Positions 25,815-34,186 of a stretch of 64,000 bases of DNA are shown piece by piece. This DNA comes from Thalassospira australica. Lineage in GTDB: Bacteria; Pseudomonadota; Alphaproteobacteria; Rhodospirillales; Thalassospiraceae. Under the pieces are notes generated by a model. That model saw only the letters and a list, made by a program, of their open reading frames with translations, was not told where the DNA came from and searched no databases. The first letter of the stretch is position 1, and each line of letters begins with the position of its first letter. The position numbers were made by a program, and so were the translations under genes. Location of the stretch: NCBI RefSeq assembly GCF_000763295.1, contig NZ_JRJE01000028.1, forward strand, positions 1-64,000. Reading direction: 5' to 3'.

Positions 25815-26342
25815 ATGTCTAAACAAGTGATGAACGAAATCGAAGACCATGTACCCGCGTTGCGCCGTCATGCATATCGCCTGACCGGCAGCACCGATCT
25901 TGCGCAGGATTTGGTTCAGGACACGCTGTTGAAAGCCATCAGCAAAAAGGATCAGTTCGAAGCAGGGACAAGCCTGAAAGCTTGGCTGCACCGAATTCTT
26001 TTCAACACATTCATTTCCGGCAAGCGTCGTGAGAAGACGCGTGGTCCTCAGGTCGACTGGGATGATCTTGGCGACGTCTATGGTCATGGTAGTAACCAGA
26101 TGGCGCGATTGCAGCTTCGGGATGCCGACCGTGTTCTCGAAGAACTGCCGGAACAGGAACGCGAAGCGATCATGCTGACCGCTGTTGGTGACGTGTCCTA
26201 TCAGGATGCAGCTGATCAGATGTCGGTTGAAATTGGCACGGTAAAATCCCGTGTTGGCCGTGCGCGCCGTAAACTGCGTGAATCGGTTGGTCGAATCGAA
26301 TCCCGTGAGCATGCGTCGCGCTATGTCGCAGAGGCGGCATAA
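25815..26342 (+). CDS. ECF-type RNA polymerase sigma factor
   Basis: This is a 175-residue sigma-70 family protein with only regions 2 and 4. Region 2 covers about residues 10-80 (LAQDLVQDTLLKA, LKAWLHRILFNTFISGKRR). Region 4 covers about 105-155 (ELPEQEREAIMLTAVGDVSYQDAAD, GTVKSRVGRARRKLRE). The region 4 pattern is similar to the EcfG (ECF15) group, but no phyR or nepR gene is in the window, so this is only a resemblance. The start at 25815 has AAGGAGG 6 nt upstream. A small gene follows after one base and is probably its partner. Confidence 0.88.
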   Translation: MSKQVMNEIEDHVPALRRHAYRLTGSTDLAQDLVQDTLLKAISKKDQFEAGTSLKAWLHRILFNTFISGKRREKTRGPQVDWDDLGDVYGHGSNQMARLQLRDADRVLEELPEQEREAIMLTAVGDVSYQDAADQMSVEIGTVKSRVGRARRKLRESVGRIESREHASRYVAEAA

Positions 26343-26343
26343 A

Positions 26344-26586
26344 ATGTGCCCCGTTCTTGCGATATACGGCAAGGAGGACATTCTTGGCTATATAAACGGC
26401 ACGCTTGAAGATGCCGAAGAAGAACAGGACATCGAAAGCCTGGTCGAAAATGACCCGCGCGCTGCCGAAATTGTCTGTAACCTAAGTAATTCCCATTTAG
26501 GTGACCATAAGACATTTGATGCTGACGCGCAGAAAAGGTTGGAGAAACTCCGGAAAATTGCCGTTAACGCAAATCACATGGCATAG
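26344..26586 (+). CDS. Small acidic protein, possible anti-sigma partner
   Basis: This 80-residue protein starts one base after the sigma factor stop. The segment DILGYINGTLEDAEEEQDIESLVENDPRAAEIV resembles the N-terminal helices of anti-sigma factors (LxxYLDGELxxxExxxVExHLxxxP), but the zinc-binding His and Cys residues are absent and no membrane segment follows. I therefore call it only a candidate cytosolic regulator. The start ATG at 26344 has no strong ribosome site, consistent with translational coupling to the sigma gene. Confidence 0.6.
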   Translation: MCPVLAIYGKEDILGYINGTLEDAEEEQDIESLVENDPRAAEIVCNLSNSHLGDHKTFDADAQKRLEKLRKIAVNANHMA

Positions 26587-26625
26587 GTGTCCGAGATAAA
26601 CATAGAGAATGATTGTCGATTAAAT

Positions 26626-26654
26626 TTGACATTAATGACCGTTGGTCATATAAA
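26626..26654 (+). promoter_or_regulatory. Near-consensus sigma-70 promoter with embedded palindrome
   Basis: TTGACA (26626-26631), a 17-nt spacer and TATAAA (26649-26654). The spacer holds a perfect inverted repeat ATGACC-GTT-GGTCAT (26635-26649), a likely operator. No open reading frame starts behind it; a terminator lies about 60 nt downstream. Confidence 0.7.
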
Positions 26655-26660
26655 TATGGA

Positions 26661-26747
26661 TATCAGGGTTGATCGTCTTTTCCCTCAACGTCTAAGGCCC
26701 TTCCCTGAAATTGCCGAAACCGTCCCCCGGTTTCGGCATTTTTTTTT
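26661..26747 (+). ncRNA. Candidate small RNA
   Basis: A near-consensus promoter and a strong terminator delimit a transcript of about 87 nt with no coding potential. Predicted folding: CAGGG (26664) pairs with CCCTG (26703), GTTGA with TCAAC inside, then the terminator hairpin. Single-stranded pyrimidine runs (CTTTTCCC, CCCTTCCC) could pair with purine-rich ribosome binding sites, as in several alphaproteobacterial small RNAs. It lies directly behind the sigma factor operon. No known Rfam family is recognised. Confidence 0.55.
26712..26747 (+). terminator. Strong rho-independent terminator of the small RNA unit
   Basis: The stem TGCCGAAACCG/CGGTTTCGGCA has a 5-nt loop and nine T residues. 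Confidence 0.92.
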
Positions 26748-27103
26748 GCCCATTTCCAAAATTCACCTGCTGTTCATTGTCCTGAGGCGAAGGTTGTTTG
26801 CGCTGGTTATGGCCGATGCATCAAAACTGTCATTTGGAATTTTTGAAGATAAACCCGACATATAAAAAGATAACCTGCTGAAACCACCGGAAAAGTGACC
26901 GGTTTTGGGATGAAACTGGATCTCCTTCATGTACCATTTCACCCACAGATTGATAATGGTCATAAATTTTTCGGTTGTCAGTAGGCGGGCGAGCGGTGAT
27001 AAATCTCTCGCTCCAAGGGCTTTTGCCATTGATCGGGCGCGGTTTCGCGTACCTTGATCAAGCGAAAGAACCCGAACAAAAATAACAAAAAGGAGCATCC
27101 AAT
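26748..27103. other. Non-coding gap upstream of amn
   Basis: These 356 nt hold no gene I can support. There is a short stem ACCGG-8nt-CCGGT followed by TTT near 26890-26912, and AAAGGAG just before the amn ATG. No clear promoter was found. Confidence 0.4.
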
Positions 27104-28579
27104 ATGGTTTCTGGAGTCCACGGATCGGTTCGCGATCTGTTTGAATTTACCGACGCAGACAAGGCACTTGCGCGCATCAAGGATATTTATGCGACCGGTG
27201 CCAATGCCGTCCAAGAGGCCTTCAACCGTTTCGGTGAAGGTCAGCAGTCTTCCCCTGTGCGCGCCTATTATCCGTATCTTGGTATCGAAGTGCCGCCGGA
27301 AAAACTGCATGTTGAAAGCACCCTGTCATTCGGTGCGCCGCGTGATCCGGGTGTGTATGGCACGACGCTGACCCGTCCGGACCTGTTTGAAGAATACTAC
27401 CGCGAGCAAATCGAACTTCTGCTGAAAAACCATGATGTTCCGGTCGTGGTTGGCGTTTCGGATCGTCCGATCCCATTGCCGTTCCTTGTCGCATCAGCAA
27501 CCGACAGCATCGGTCCGACCGACATTCGCCCGATGCAGTTGATCTTTGATATGCCGGATCTTGCGCGTACTGACGATGATATCGCCAATGGTGTGCATTA
27601 CGGATTGAACGCGGCACCGGGGTCAAAGCCGCTGTCGCTGTTCTCCGGGGAACGCGTTGACTATTCACTGGCGCGTTTGCGCCACTATACGGCGACCGCG
27701 CCCGAACATTTCCAGAAGTTTGTGCTGTTTACCAACTATCAGCGCTATGTCGATGAATTCATCGAATTTGCCAAAACCCAGCTTGAAGATCCCAAAAGCC
27801 CCTATGTTGCCTTTGTCGAACCGGGACCGAAGGTCCATGTTCGCAAAAATGCACCAAAGGGCTGGAAGGAAACCGGCGAGGCGGTCAAACAATTGCCGCA
27901 GATGCCGTCCTACCATCTGATCCGGGAAGACGGCCTGGGTGTCACACTGGTCAATATCGGTGTTGGCCCATCCAATGCGAAAACGGCAACAGACCACATT
28001 GCCGTACTGCGTCCGCACTGCTGGTTGATGCTTGGTCACTGTGCCGGTCTGCGTCGCAGTCAGTTGCTTGGCGATTACGTTTTGGCACATGGTTATGTCC
28101 GCGATGACCATGTGCTTGATTCCGACTTGCCGCTTTGGATTCCCGTGCCGCCGATTGCCGAGGTGCAAGTCGCACTTGCCAATTCGGTAACCAAAATCAC
28201 CGGGCTTCAGGGCCGGGAGATGAAGGCACGCATGCGCACCGGTACGGTTGCCACGACCGATAACCGGAACTGGGAATTGCGTTATAGCGAATTGTTTGTA
28301 CGTCTTAACCAGTCGCGCGCAATTGCAGTGGATATGGAAAGTGCGACCATTGCTGCCAACGGTTTCCGGTTCCGCGTGCCATACGGGACGCTTTTGTGTG
28401 TGTCCGATAAACCGGTGCATGGGGAACTGAAGCTGCCGGGCATGGCGAACAATTTCTATCGCCAACGGATTGGACAGCATTTGCAGGTGGGGCTTGATAC
28501 GATTGATACGCTCCGTCAGGACGTCAATCAGCTCCATTCGCGCAAATTGCGCTCATTGGACGAACCTGCGTTCCGCTAG
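27104..28579 (+). CDS. amn: AMP nucleosidase
   Basis: Amn hydrolyses AMP to adenine and ribose 5-phosphate, adjusting adenylate pools. The 491-residue length matches the family. The N-terminal AMP nucleosidase domain includes RAYYPYLGIEVPPEKL and LTRPDLFEEYYREQI; the C-terminal half is a nucleoside phosphorylase fold with VNIGVGPSNAKTATDHIAVLRP, MLGHCAGLR and the active-site region AVDMESATIAANGFRFRVPYGTLLCVSDKP. It is cytoplasmic. AAAAGGAG precedes the ATG, and a terminator follows, so it is monocistronic. Confidence 0.96.
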   Translation: MVSGVHGSVRDLFEFTDADKALARIKDIYATGANAVQEAFNRFGEGQQSSPVRAYYPYLGIEVPPEKLHVESTLSFGAPRDPGVYGTTLTRPDLFEEYYREQIELLLKNHDVPVVVGVSDRPIPLPFLVASATDSIGPTDIRPMQLIFDMPDLARTDDDIANGVHYGLNAAPGSKPLSLFSGERVDYSLARLRHYTATAPEHFQKFVLFTNYQRYVDEFIEFAKTQLEDPKSPYVAFVEPGPKVHVRKNAPKGWKETGEAVKQLPQMPSYHLIREDGLGVTLVNIGVGPSNAKTATDHIAVLRPHCWLMLGHCAGLRRSQLLGDYVLAHGYVRDDHVLDSDLPLWIPVPPIAEVQVALANSVTKITGLQGREMKARMRTGTVATTDNRNWELRYSELFVRLNQSRAIAVDMESATIAANGFRFRVPYGTLLCVSDKPVHGELKLPGMANNFYRQRIGQHLQVGLDTIDTLRQDVNQLHSRKLRSLDEPAFR

Positions 28580-28616
28580 GCAAAATTCTCGCCCTGTTGT
28601 TGTGGCCTTGATTTTT

Positions 28617-28654
28617 AAACCCCGCCATCAGCATCACGCTGCTGGCGGGGTTTT
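28617..28654 (+). terminator. Terminator of amn
   Basis: A stem AAACCCCGCC/GGCGGGGTTTT with additional inner pairing (TCAGC with GCTGC, one mismatch) carries a T-run partly inside the 3' arm. Confidence 0.82.
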
Positions 28655-28767
28655 GTTATAAATTCATGACGAATGAAGGCCGGGCCGCTTTTGGCTATGC
28701 GGCCCCCTTCTGATTGCGTAAGGTCTGGAAAATTTGACCGGCACAAAGTGATCAGAAGGCAACATAT

Positions 28768-30042
28768 ATGTCAGATACGACGCCAACCAGTCCGTCAGCG
28801 AAACCAGAAACCGGCACGGCTGAAGCCGTCCTGCCAACCGGCGGTGTGGGACTTTGGCAGATTTTCCTGATATTCCTGCGTCTTGGTTTGACCAGTTTTG
28901 GCGGGCCGGTTGCCCATATCGGTTATTTCCGCGAAGAATTTGTTGCGCGCCGCAAATGGCTGAGTGACGCGCGCTATGCCGATCTTGTCGCGCTGTGTCA
29001 GTTTGCCCCCGGTCCGGCCAGTTCGCAGGTTGGCATGGGAATTGGCATGGCGCTGGGCGGCATGCGAGGGTCGCTGATGGCGTGGCTGGGGTTCACCATG
29101 CCGTCGGCAATTGTTCTGGCAGCTCTTGGCATGACGTTTACCGGGCTTGATGTTGGTGGTGCAGACGGCATCATTCGCGGGCTTAAGCTGGTTGCGGTTG
29201 GTGTGGTGGTCCATGCGTTGTTGGGGATGGGGCGGACGCTGTGTCCGGATATTCCGCGCATTGCCCTTGCGGTTATTGCCGCCGCGATCATGATCGCCAG
29301 CGATACGGTCATGGCACAGTTTGCTGTCATTCTTGGCGGCATGGTCGCAGGTTTTATCCTGTTGCGGGGCATGGTAAGCCCCGATCTTGATCCCGGTCAG
29401 GCACCGCATTCTGCCAAGGGTGCCGTCTTTGCGCTTTTTGCATTCTTTGCCTTGCTGTTGACCTTGCCGGTTCTTGCCAAACTTGATCCAACCGGATTGT
29501 TTGCGGTGATTGACGGGTTTTATCGCAGTGGCGCGCTTGTGTTTGGCGGCGGGCATGTTGTTTTGCCCTTGCTGCAAAATGCTGTTGTGGCGCCGGGCTG
29601 GATTGATGCCGAGACCTTCCTTGCGGGGTATGGGGCGACCCAAGCCGTGCCGGGTCCGATCTTTACCTTTGCCGCCTATCTGGGGGCAGCACTTCACACT
29701 GGAAGCGGTGGCGCAGGTATCGCTGTCAGTGCGGCAACATCCATGGTCACGCTGATTGCGATCTTTTTGCCGGCGTGGCTGTTGGTGGTGGGGCTTTTGC
29801 CGTTTTGGGACCGTGTGCGTCATATTCCGTCAATGCGCGCAGGCCTTATGGGGGTAAATGCCGCCGTCGTCGGTTTGCTGGCTGCTGTGCTTTATGATCC
29901 GATCTGGACCGGGGCCATTCTTGATGTGTTTGATGTCGGCTGTGTCGTTCTGGTGTTCGCCATCTTGCAATGGCGTATTATTCCGGTTTGGGCGGTTGTC
30001 GGTGCCGGAGCGCTGCTTGGCTATTTGGCCGGACTGTTCTGA
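28768..30042 (+). CDS. chrA: Chromate transporter, CHR family
   Basis: This is a bidomain CHR-family membrane protein (424 residues) that exports chromate or takes part in anion transport. Each half shows the family motif: FLRLGLTSFGGPVAHIGYFREEF with LCQFAPGPASSQVG in the N-terminal half, and GALVFGGGHVVLPLL with YGATQAVPGPIFTFAAYLGA in the C-terminal half. About ten hydrophobic helices are visible. The start at 28768 has AGAAGG upstream. It is convergent with the next gene, with no clear terminator between. Confidence 0.92.
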   Translation: MSDTTPTSPSAKPETGTAEAVLPTGGVGLWQIFLIFLRLGLTSFGGPVAHIGYFREEFVARRKWLSDARYADLVALCQFAPGPASSQVGMGIGMALGGMRGSLMAWLGFTMPSAIVLAALGMTFTGLDVGGADGIIRGLKLVAVGVVVHALLGMGRTLCPDIPRIALAVIAAAIMIASDTVMAQFAVILGGMVAGFILLRGMVSPDLDPGQAPHSAKGAVFALFAFFALLLTLPVLAKLDPTGLFAVIDGFYRSGALVFGGGHVVLPLLQNAVVAPGWIDAETFLAGYGATQAVPGPIFTFAAYLGAALHTGSGGAGIAVSAATSMVTLIAIFLPAWLLVVGLLPFWDRVRHIPSMRAGLMGVNAAVVGLLAAVLYDPIWTGAILDVFDVGCVVLVFAILQWRIIPVWAVVGAGALLGYLAGLF

Positions 30043-30090
30043 TCGGGCGTTTCGCAGTGCAGGTCGTCTTCAATCCAAACGGAAAACGTC

Positions 30091-31545
30091 CTAACTCGGG
30101 GCCTCGGCGTCTTGCGAACCGTTCGATGTATCAGCATTTGGCGCGTTATCTGACGTGTCGGGGAAGATTGCGCTTAGATCGGAAATGAACTTTCGCAGAT
30201 CAAATGCTGCGCGCTTTCGTGTCACGCCCAACCGGACAACCACCAGGTCTTTTGACGGAATAACACTTAGCGACTGACCGTCGTGCCCCAGCGAGAAGAA
30301 GGCATCTTCCGGCAATTGCGGGGCGCCGTCACGTGTGCTGCCGTCCTCGTTGCGACCACCGGGAAGGTCCAGCCACCAATGGGCGCCATAGACGCCGTTT
30401 TCGTCTTCTGCAGCGGGGCTGGTGGAATAGCCCACCCAACCTTCCGGCAACAGGCGTTCCCCGTTCCAGACGCCATCCTGCAAGAAAAGCTGTCCCAGTT
30501 TTGCCCAGTCACGTGCGGTCGCATGCATGAAGCTTGACGCGACAAAATAGCCTTCCGGGTCGGTTTCGATAACGGCATTTGCAATGCCAAGCGGCCGGAA
30601 GACAAGTTCTGTCGGGCGGCTCATATATGCAGCCCGTGACCCACTCAGGTTTCGGATGGCTGCAGACAGGATATTACTGGCCCCGGAATTATATGAAAAA
30701 ACGCTGCCCGGCGTGTTTTCAAGGGGTTTGGAAACGGCAAACCCTGCTGCCCCCGGTTCGACGAACAGCATCTGCACCACATCGGAAAGCGGATTGGCAT
30801 AGCTTTCATCAAACTTAAGGCCGCTGCGCATTCGAAGCAGATCGTCATAATTGATCTTTGCACGGCTATCGCTGGCGTCCGTCCGCCATTCATTGATCAG
30901 AACCGGGTCATAGACGTCCGTGATCATGCCTTCGTGGCGCATACGCCCAAGGATGATGTTAAAAACGCTTTTGGTCATTGACCATCCCGGCAAGGGGGTC
31001 TGGCCTGTGATGCCCTGTGCGTAACGCTCGGCGACGACTTTCCCCTGATGCAGGATGACAACTGCCCGTGTTCGGCGTTCGGGGTGCACTCCGGGTTCAT
31101 CCATCACATCAAACAGGACGTTGTTCAACGCCCGCCGGTCGACGTTCGCTGGCAGTGGGCTGGTTAACAATTCCTGTGGGGTAATCGGCCTTAAGAACGG
31201 GGTCGAATTGCGCAGTCGGGCAATGTGGTCTGTGTCTTCGGCAAGGGTGCAGCCCAGATTGGGGCGGTAGATAGCGAATCTTTTTCGAAAGCCGAACGCA
31301 TGGGCGCTGACGGTTTGATTGCGCAGGTCTACATTGGTGGTGATGAGCGTCAGAAGAGGATTGTTGTCTGCCAGGACATCAACTTCCCGCGCACGACTTG
31401 ATGGCAGGCCGTTCACAAAAATGGCTGAACACATGATCTTGGCACTATAGGCAGCACCGACCGGGGCAAGCCAGATGAAGAACACTGCAAGAACAGAAAG
31501 GCCGATCAATATCAGTCCGATAAAGATGGCCTTGATCCACTGCAT
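30091..31545 (-). CDS. Serine hydrolase, beta-lactamase/class C family
   Basis: This 484-residue protein has an N-terminal hydrophobic anchor (IFIGLILIGLSVLAVFFIWL) and a periplasmic serine beta-lactamase-like fold. The catalytic SxxK is SMTK (in GWSMTKSV), the second motif is probably YNS in FSYNSGASN, and the third is HDG in LGHDGQS. Such proteins are usually esterases, peptidases or amidases rather than antibiotic-degrading enzymes; the substrate is unknown. A polar, low-complexity C-terminus (SDNAPNADTSNGSQ) follows. Confidence 0.83.
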   Translation of the reverse strand: MQWIKAIFIGLILIGLSVLAVFFIWLAPVGAAYSAKIMCSAIFVNGLPSSRAREVDVLADNNPLLTLITTNVDLRNQTVSAHAFGFRKRFAIYRPNLGCTLAEDTDHIARLRNSTPFLRPITPQELLTSPLPANVDRRALNNVLFDVMDEPGVHPERRTRAVVILHQGKVVAERYAQGITGQTPLPGWSMTKSVFNIILGRMRHEGMITDVYDPVLINEWRTDASDSRAKINYDDLLRMRSGLKFDESYANPLSDVVQMLFVEPGAAGFAVSKPLENTPGSVFSYNSGASNILSAAIRNLSGSRAAYMSRPTELVFRPLGIANAVIETDPEGYFVASSFMHATARDWAKLGQLFLQDGVWNGERLLPEGWVGYSTSPAAEDENGVYGAHWWLDLPGGRNEDGSTRDGAPQLPEDAFFSLGHDGQSLSVIPSKDLVVVRLGVTRKRAAFDLRKFISDLSAIFPDTSDNAPNADTSNGSQDAEAPS

Positions 31546-31613
31546 TCCACTTCCCTGAACTTTTTTAAGTTATCTGCCGTTGAAGGGTCGCTCGCTTCGG
31601 TATGGAGGTCAAG

Positions 31614-32798
31614 TCATCGTGATGTATAGTTTTGTGATGTAGGTTGGCTGTTGGGCCATGGGCGGGCCGATATCAGGAATCCTGCAAAATAAAACCCGCC
31701 AAGGACGGTGGCCGCGCCGACCCATCCGTTCTGGTCAATCATCGCACCGGCAAACGGCGGGACAATCACGACAAAGATTTCCGCAAACTGTGCGAGCATC
31801 CCCTGAAGGGCGGGCATGGAAAGGCCATCTTTGGCAATGCCGGGCAGCAGGGCAAAGCACGTACCGGCAACGGCCCCCTGACAGATGTTGAAAATGATCA
31901 GGGCGGTAATGCTGATTGGCACGGATGTGCTGATAAACAGGGTGGATACGGCAATCGCCATCATGGGCAGGAACAGCACAAGAATGCTGCGCCCTGAAAC
32001 GTTGCGCCCCAAAACGGTTCCGGCGGCAATGCTGCCGACCACGTTTCCACCAATCGCAGTTGTGCCGATGATGCCTGCTGACAGTGCAATTCCGATATCA
32101 AGGTTATCGGCAAGCATTGCGGGCATAAAGGCAAGGGCGGCGGATGTCGCGCCGGCAAAGGCGGAAAAGGTCAAGGCAACCCGAAGGGCTGCGCGTGATT
32201 TCAAAACACCAACCACCCCATGCACAACAGACCGGCGCGTGGTTGGCGTGCCTGGTTTGGTCATCAGGGCCAGAAGCGGCAGCAAAACCAGAACGGGCAG
32301 GGTGCATGCCACCACCGCCAGCCGCCAGTCGAGCCAGGTGACAACCGCCGCACTCACCCAGTTGCCAAGCGCGATACCCACCGGAATAAAGGTGCCCCAG
32401 ATGCTCATGGCCATGGCGACCAGCTTGGGGTTGTTAAACCCTGCCATCCAGCTTGGCGCGCCAACAACAATCAGAAGATAGCCAATACTGGTAACGATAC
32501 GCCCGACATAAAGCATGGTGCTAACATTGGCGGTGGCAAAAATGGCAGCACCCGCGATCATCATAAGACAGCCAAGAACAAGCGATTTGCGCAAACCCGC
32601 ACGTGCGGCCCAAACCCCCGTCGGAATGGCACAGAGTGCACCCGCAGCGGTAATCAGGGATGCGACAAGGCCAAATTCTGCCTGGCTCAGGCCAAAACCC
32701 GCACGTAAATCCGGGGCAATCGGGCCAATCAGGCCAACCTGCATCGAGGCAGTAAGCCCAAGACTATAAAGAACAATGATGGCAGCAGTCGGCGGCAT
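31614..32798 (-). CDS. MFS transporter
   Basis: This is a 12-helix major facilitator protein of about 394 residues. Motif A-like residues appear as PTGVWAARAGLRKSLVLG between helices 2 and 3. It resembles the CynX/NimT-type or multidrug-type exporters, but the substrate cannot be inferred. The ATG at 32798 is chosen, since the 21 residues upstream are charged and not part of the first helix. An XRE regulator on the same strand lies upstream with a gap of about 130 nt. Confidence 0.85.
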   Translation of the reverse strand: MPPTAAIIVLYSLGLTASMQVGLIGPIAPDLRAGFGLSQAEFGLVASLITAAGALCAIPTGVWAARAGLRKSLVLGCLMMIAGAAIFATANVSTMLYVGRIVTSIGYLLIVVGAPSWMAGFNNPKLVAMAMSIWGTFIPVGIALGNWVSAAVVTWLDWRLAVVACTLPVLVLLPLLALMTKPGTPTTRRSVVHGVVGVLKSRAALRVALTFSAFAGATSAALAFMPAMLADNLDIGIALSAGIIGTTAIGGNVVGSIAAGTVLGRNVSGRSILVLFLPMMAIAVSTLFISTSVPISITALIIFNICQGAVAGTCFALLPGIAKDGLSMPALQGMLAQFAEIFVVIVPPFAGAMIDQNGWVGAATVLGGFYFAGFLISARPWPNSQPTSQNYTSR

Positions 32799-32926
32799 GG
32801 GGCAGTTCCGATGGAAAGGGAATGGGTACAGGGAAGCCGTTCGGCAAAGAAAATCCTGCACCTGTCTAGCCGAAAAGACGCCAAACGTGCCACGTATGAA
32901 ATATACGCAAGGGCGGAACGCGCTGT

Positions 32927-33508
32927 TTAAATCTGTTTGGGGGCCTGATCGAAGCCGGTTGTCAGGCGCACCGCCGTGCCATCAGACAGGAAAAACCGTT
33001 CCCAAAGGATATAGGTATCCGTGATCCGCATCGGATCACCGTCGCGCCGGGATGTTTCAAATGTCAGGTGATCGGTCTGATCTTCGTGCCAGCCCATGCC
33101 ATGCAGGCTTTTTTCCGCGGACGCAATTTCCGGGGTGGCAAAGCGCCAAAGCGATGTGCCGATCAGCGCGGTACTATCGCGTTGCCATTCCTGTTCGCGT
33201 GGGTTGGATGCACACAGCAAACGATGGGATCTGTCTTCGATCAGGTGCACCCGCTGGGATGAATGTGTCACCAGCCGCTTCACCGCATGATCAAGGCGGA
33301 AATTGCGTTTGCGCGTCATCATCTGGCGGATCAGGTCATGTTGCAAGGGGGCGGGATGTTGTGTGCCATTTTCCCAGCGCGACACGGTTGCCTGTGTAAC
33401 GCCCAGAATATCAGCCAGACGCGATTGTTTGATGTCGCTCGTCCGGCGCCAATGGCGCAACAGGCGGCCAAAATCCTGATCTGGTGCAGTCCGGGGTAGG
33501 GCTTTCAT
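32927..33508 (-). CDS. XRE-family helix-turn-helix regulator with sensor-like C-terminus
   Basis: The N-terminal ~65 residues form a Cro/CI HTH (FGRLLRHWRRTSDIKQSRLADILGVTQATVSRWENG). The C-terminal ~120 residues look like a PAS-type sensor (HLIEDRSHRLLCASN, IGTSLWRFATPEIASAE, RDGDPMRITDTYILWERFFL). The start is taken at ATG 33508. It lies upstream of the MFS gene on the same strand and may regulate it. Confidence 0.75.
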   Translation of the reverse strand: MKALPRTAPDQDFGRLLRHWRRTSDIKQSRLADILGVTQATVSRWENGTQHPAPLQHDLIRQMMTRKRNFRLDHAVKRLVTHSSQRVHLIEDRSHRLLCASNPREQEWQRDSTALIGTSLWRFATPEIASAEKSLHGMGWHEDQTDHLTFETSRRDGDPMRITDTYILWERFFLSDGTAVRLTTGFDQAPKQI

Positions 33509-33611
33509 CACAACCAACCGTTTCAATGTCGATCAAAACGCTATCACAGTTTTTCTCGATTGGCAGCAGGTCGCAGGTGAATGGCTGCCTTGCGCTTGCG
33601 TTGATGTGGCC

Positions 33612-34181
33612 CTAGGCGTGAAACCGGCCGATATCAATTTGGCATTTGCCATACTTGCGACTGTCGCACAGATCAAACCCATCGAGATCGATTTCCGGAT
33701 CACGCGGACTGCGTTCGGCAACAATCAATGTGTTGCGATCAATCCATCCCGCCTTGGCAAGGGCAGTGATGCTGATGCCAAGCAGCTCCTTGCCATAGGG
33801 CGGGTCAAGAAACACCATGCTTGCCGGTGCGGTTGCACGTGGGGGCTTGGTGGCGTCCGCCCGCTTGGCGCGGGCCTGATCGGCAATACGCAATTTTTCG
33901 ATGTTTTGTTCAATGATCGCTACGGCCTTGCGATCGGTATCAAAAAACACCGCCTGATCGGCCCCGCGCGAAATGGCTTCAAGGCCAAGCGCGCCGGAAC
34001 CGGCATAGGCATCAAGGATCACGCCATCATAAAGCGGGTTAAAGTCATCTTCGTACCAGCGCGATGCATGTGACAGGATGCTAAAAAGTGCCTCGCGCAC
34101 ACGATCAAGCGTTGGGCGTGTGTCGCGCCCTTCCGGGGCATTCAAAACCCGGCCACGATGGGTGCCACCGACAATCCGCAT
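33612..34181 (-). CDS. rsmD: 16S rRNA (guanine(966)-N(2))-methyltransferase
   Basis: RsmD methylates G966 of 16S rRNA. The 189-residue sequence has the substrate-binding start MRIVGGTHRGRVL, RPTLDRVREALFSIL, the SAM-binding loop LDAYAGSGALGLEAISRGA and the catalytic DPPYG. It lies 5 nt after rluB on the same strand, a common pairing of rRNA modification genes. Confidence 0.94.
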   Translation of the reverse strand: MRIVGGTHRGRVLNAPEGRDTRPTLDRVREALFSILSHASRWYEDDFNPLYDGVILDAYAGSGALGLEAISRGADQAVFFDTDRKAVAIIEQNIEKLRIADQARAKRADATKPPRATAPASMVFLDPPYGKELLGISITALAKAGWIDRNTLIVAERSPRDPEIDLDGFDLCDSRKYGKCQIDIGRFHA

Positions 34182-34186
34182 ACGAC

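Noticed and set aside
25815-26342. Calling the sigma factor EcfG
   Set aside because: Region 4 is similar, but no phyR, nepR or histidine kinase is adjacent and its own promoter lacks GGAAC, so only the general ECF label is justified.
26763-27098. Minus-strand frame of 111 codons between the small RNA and amn
   Set aside because: No ribosome binding site, atypical composition and no recognisable pattern.
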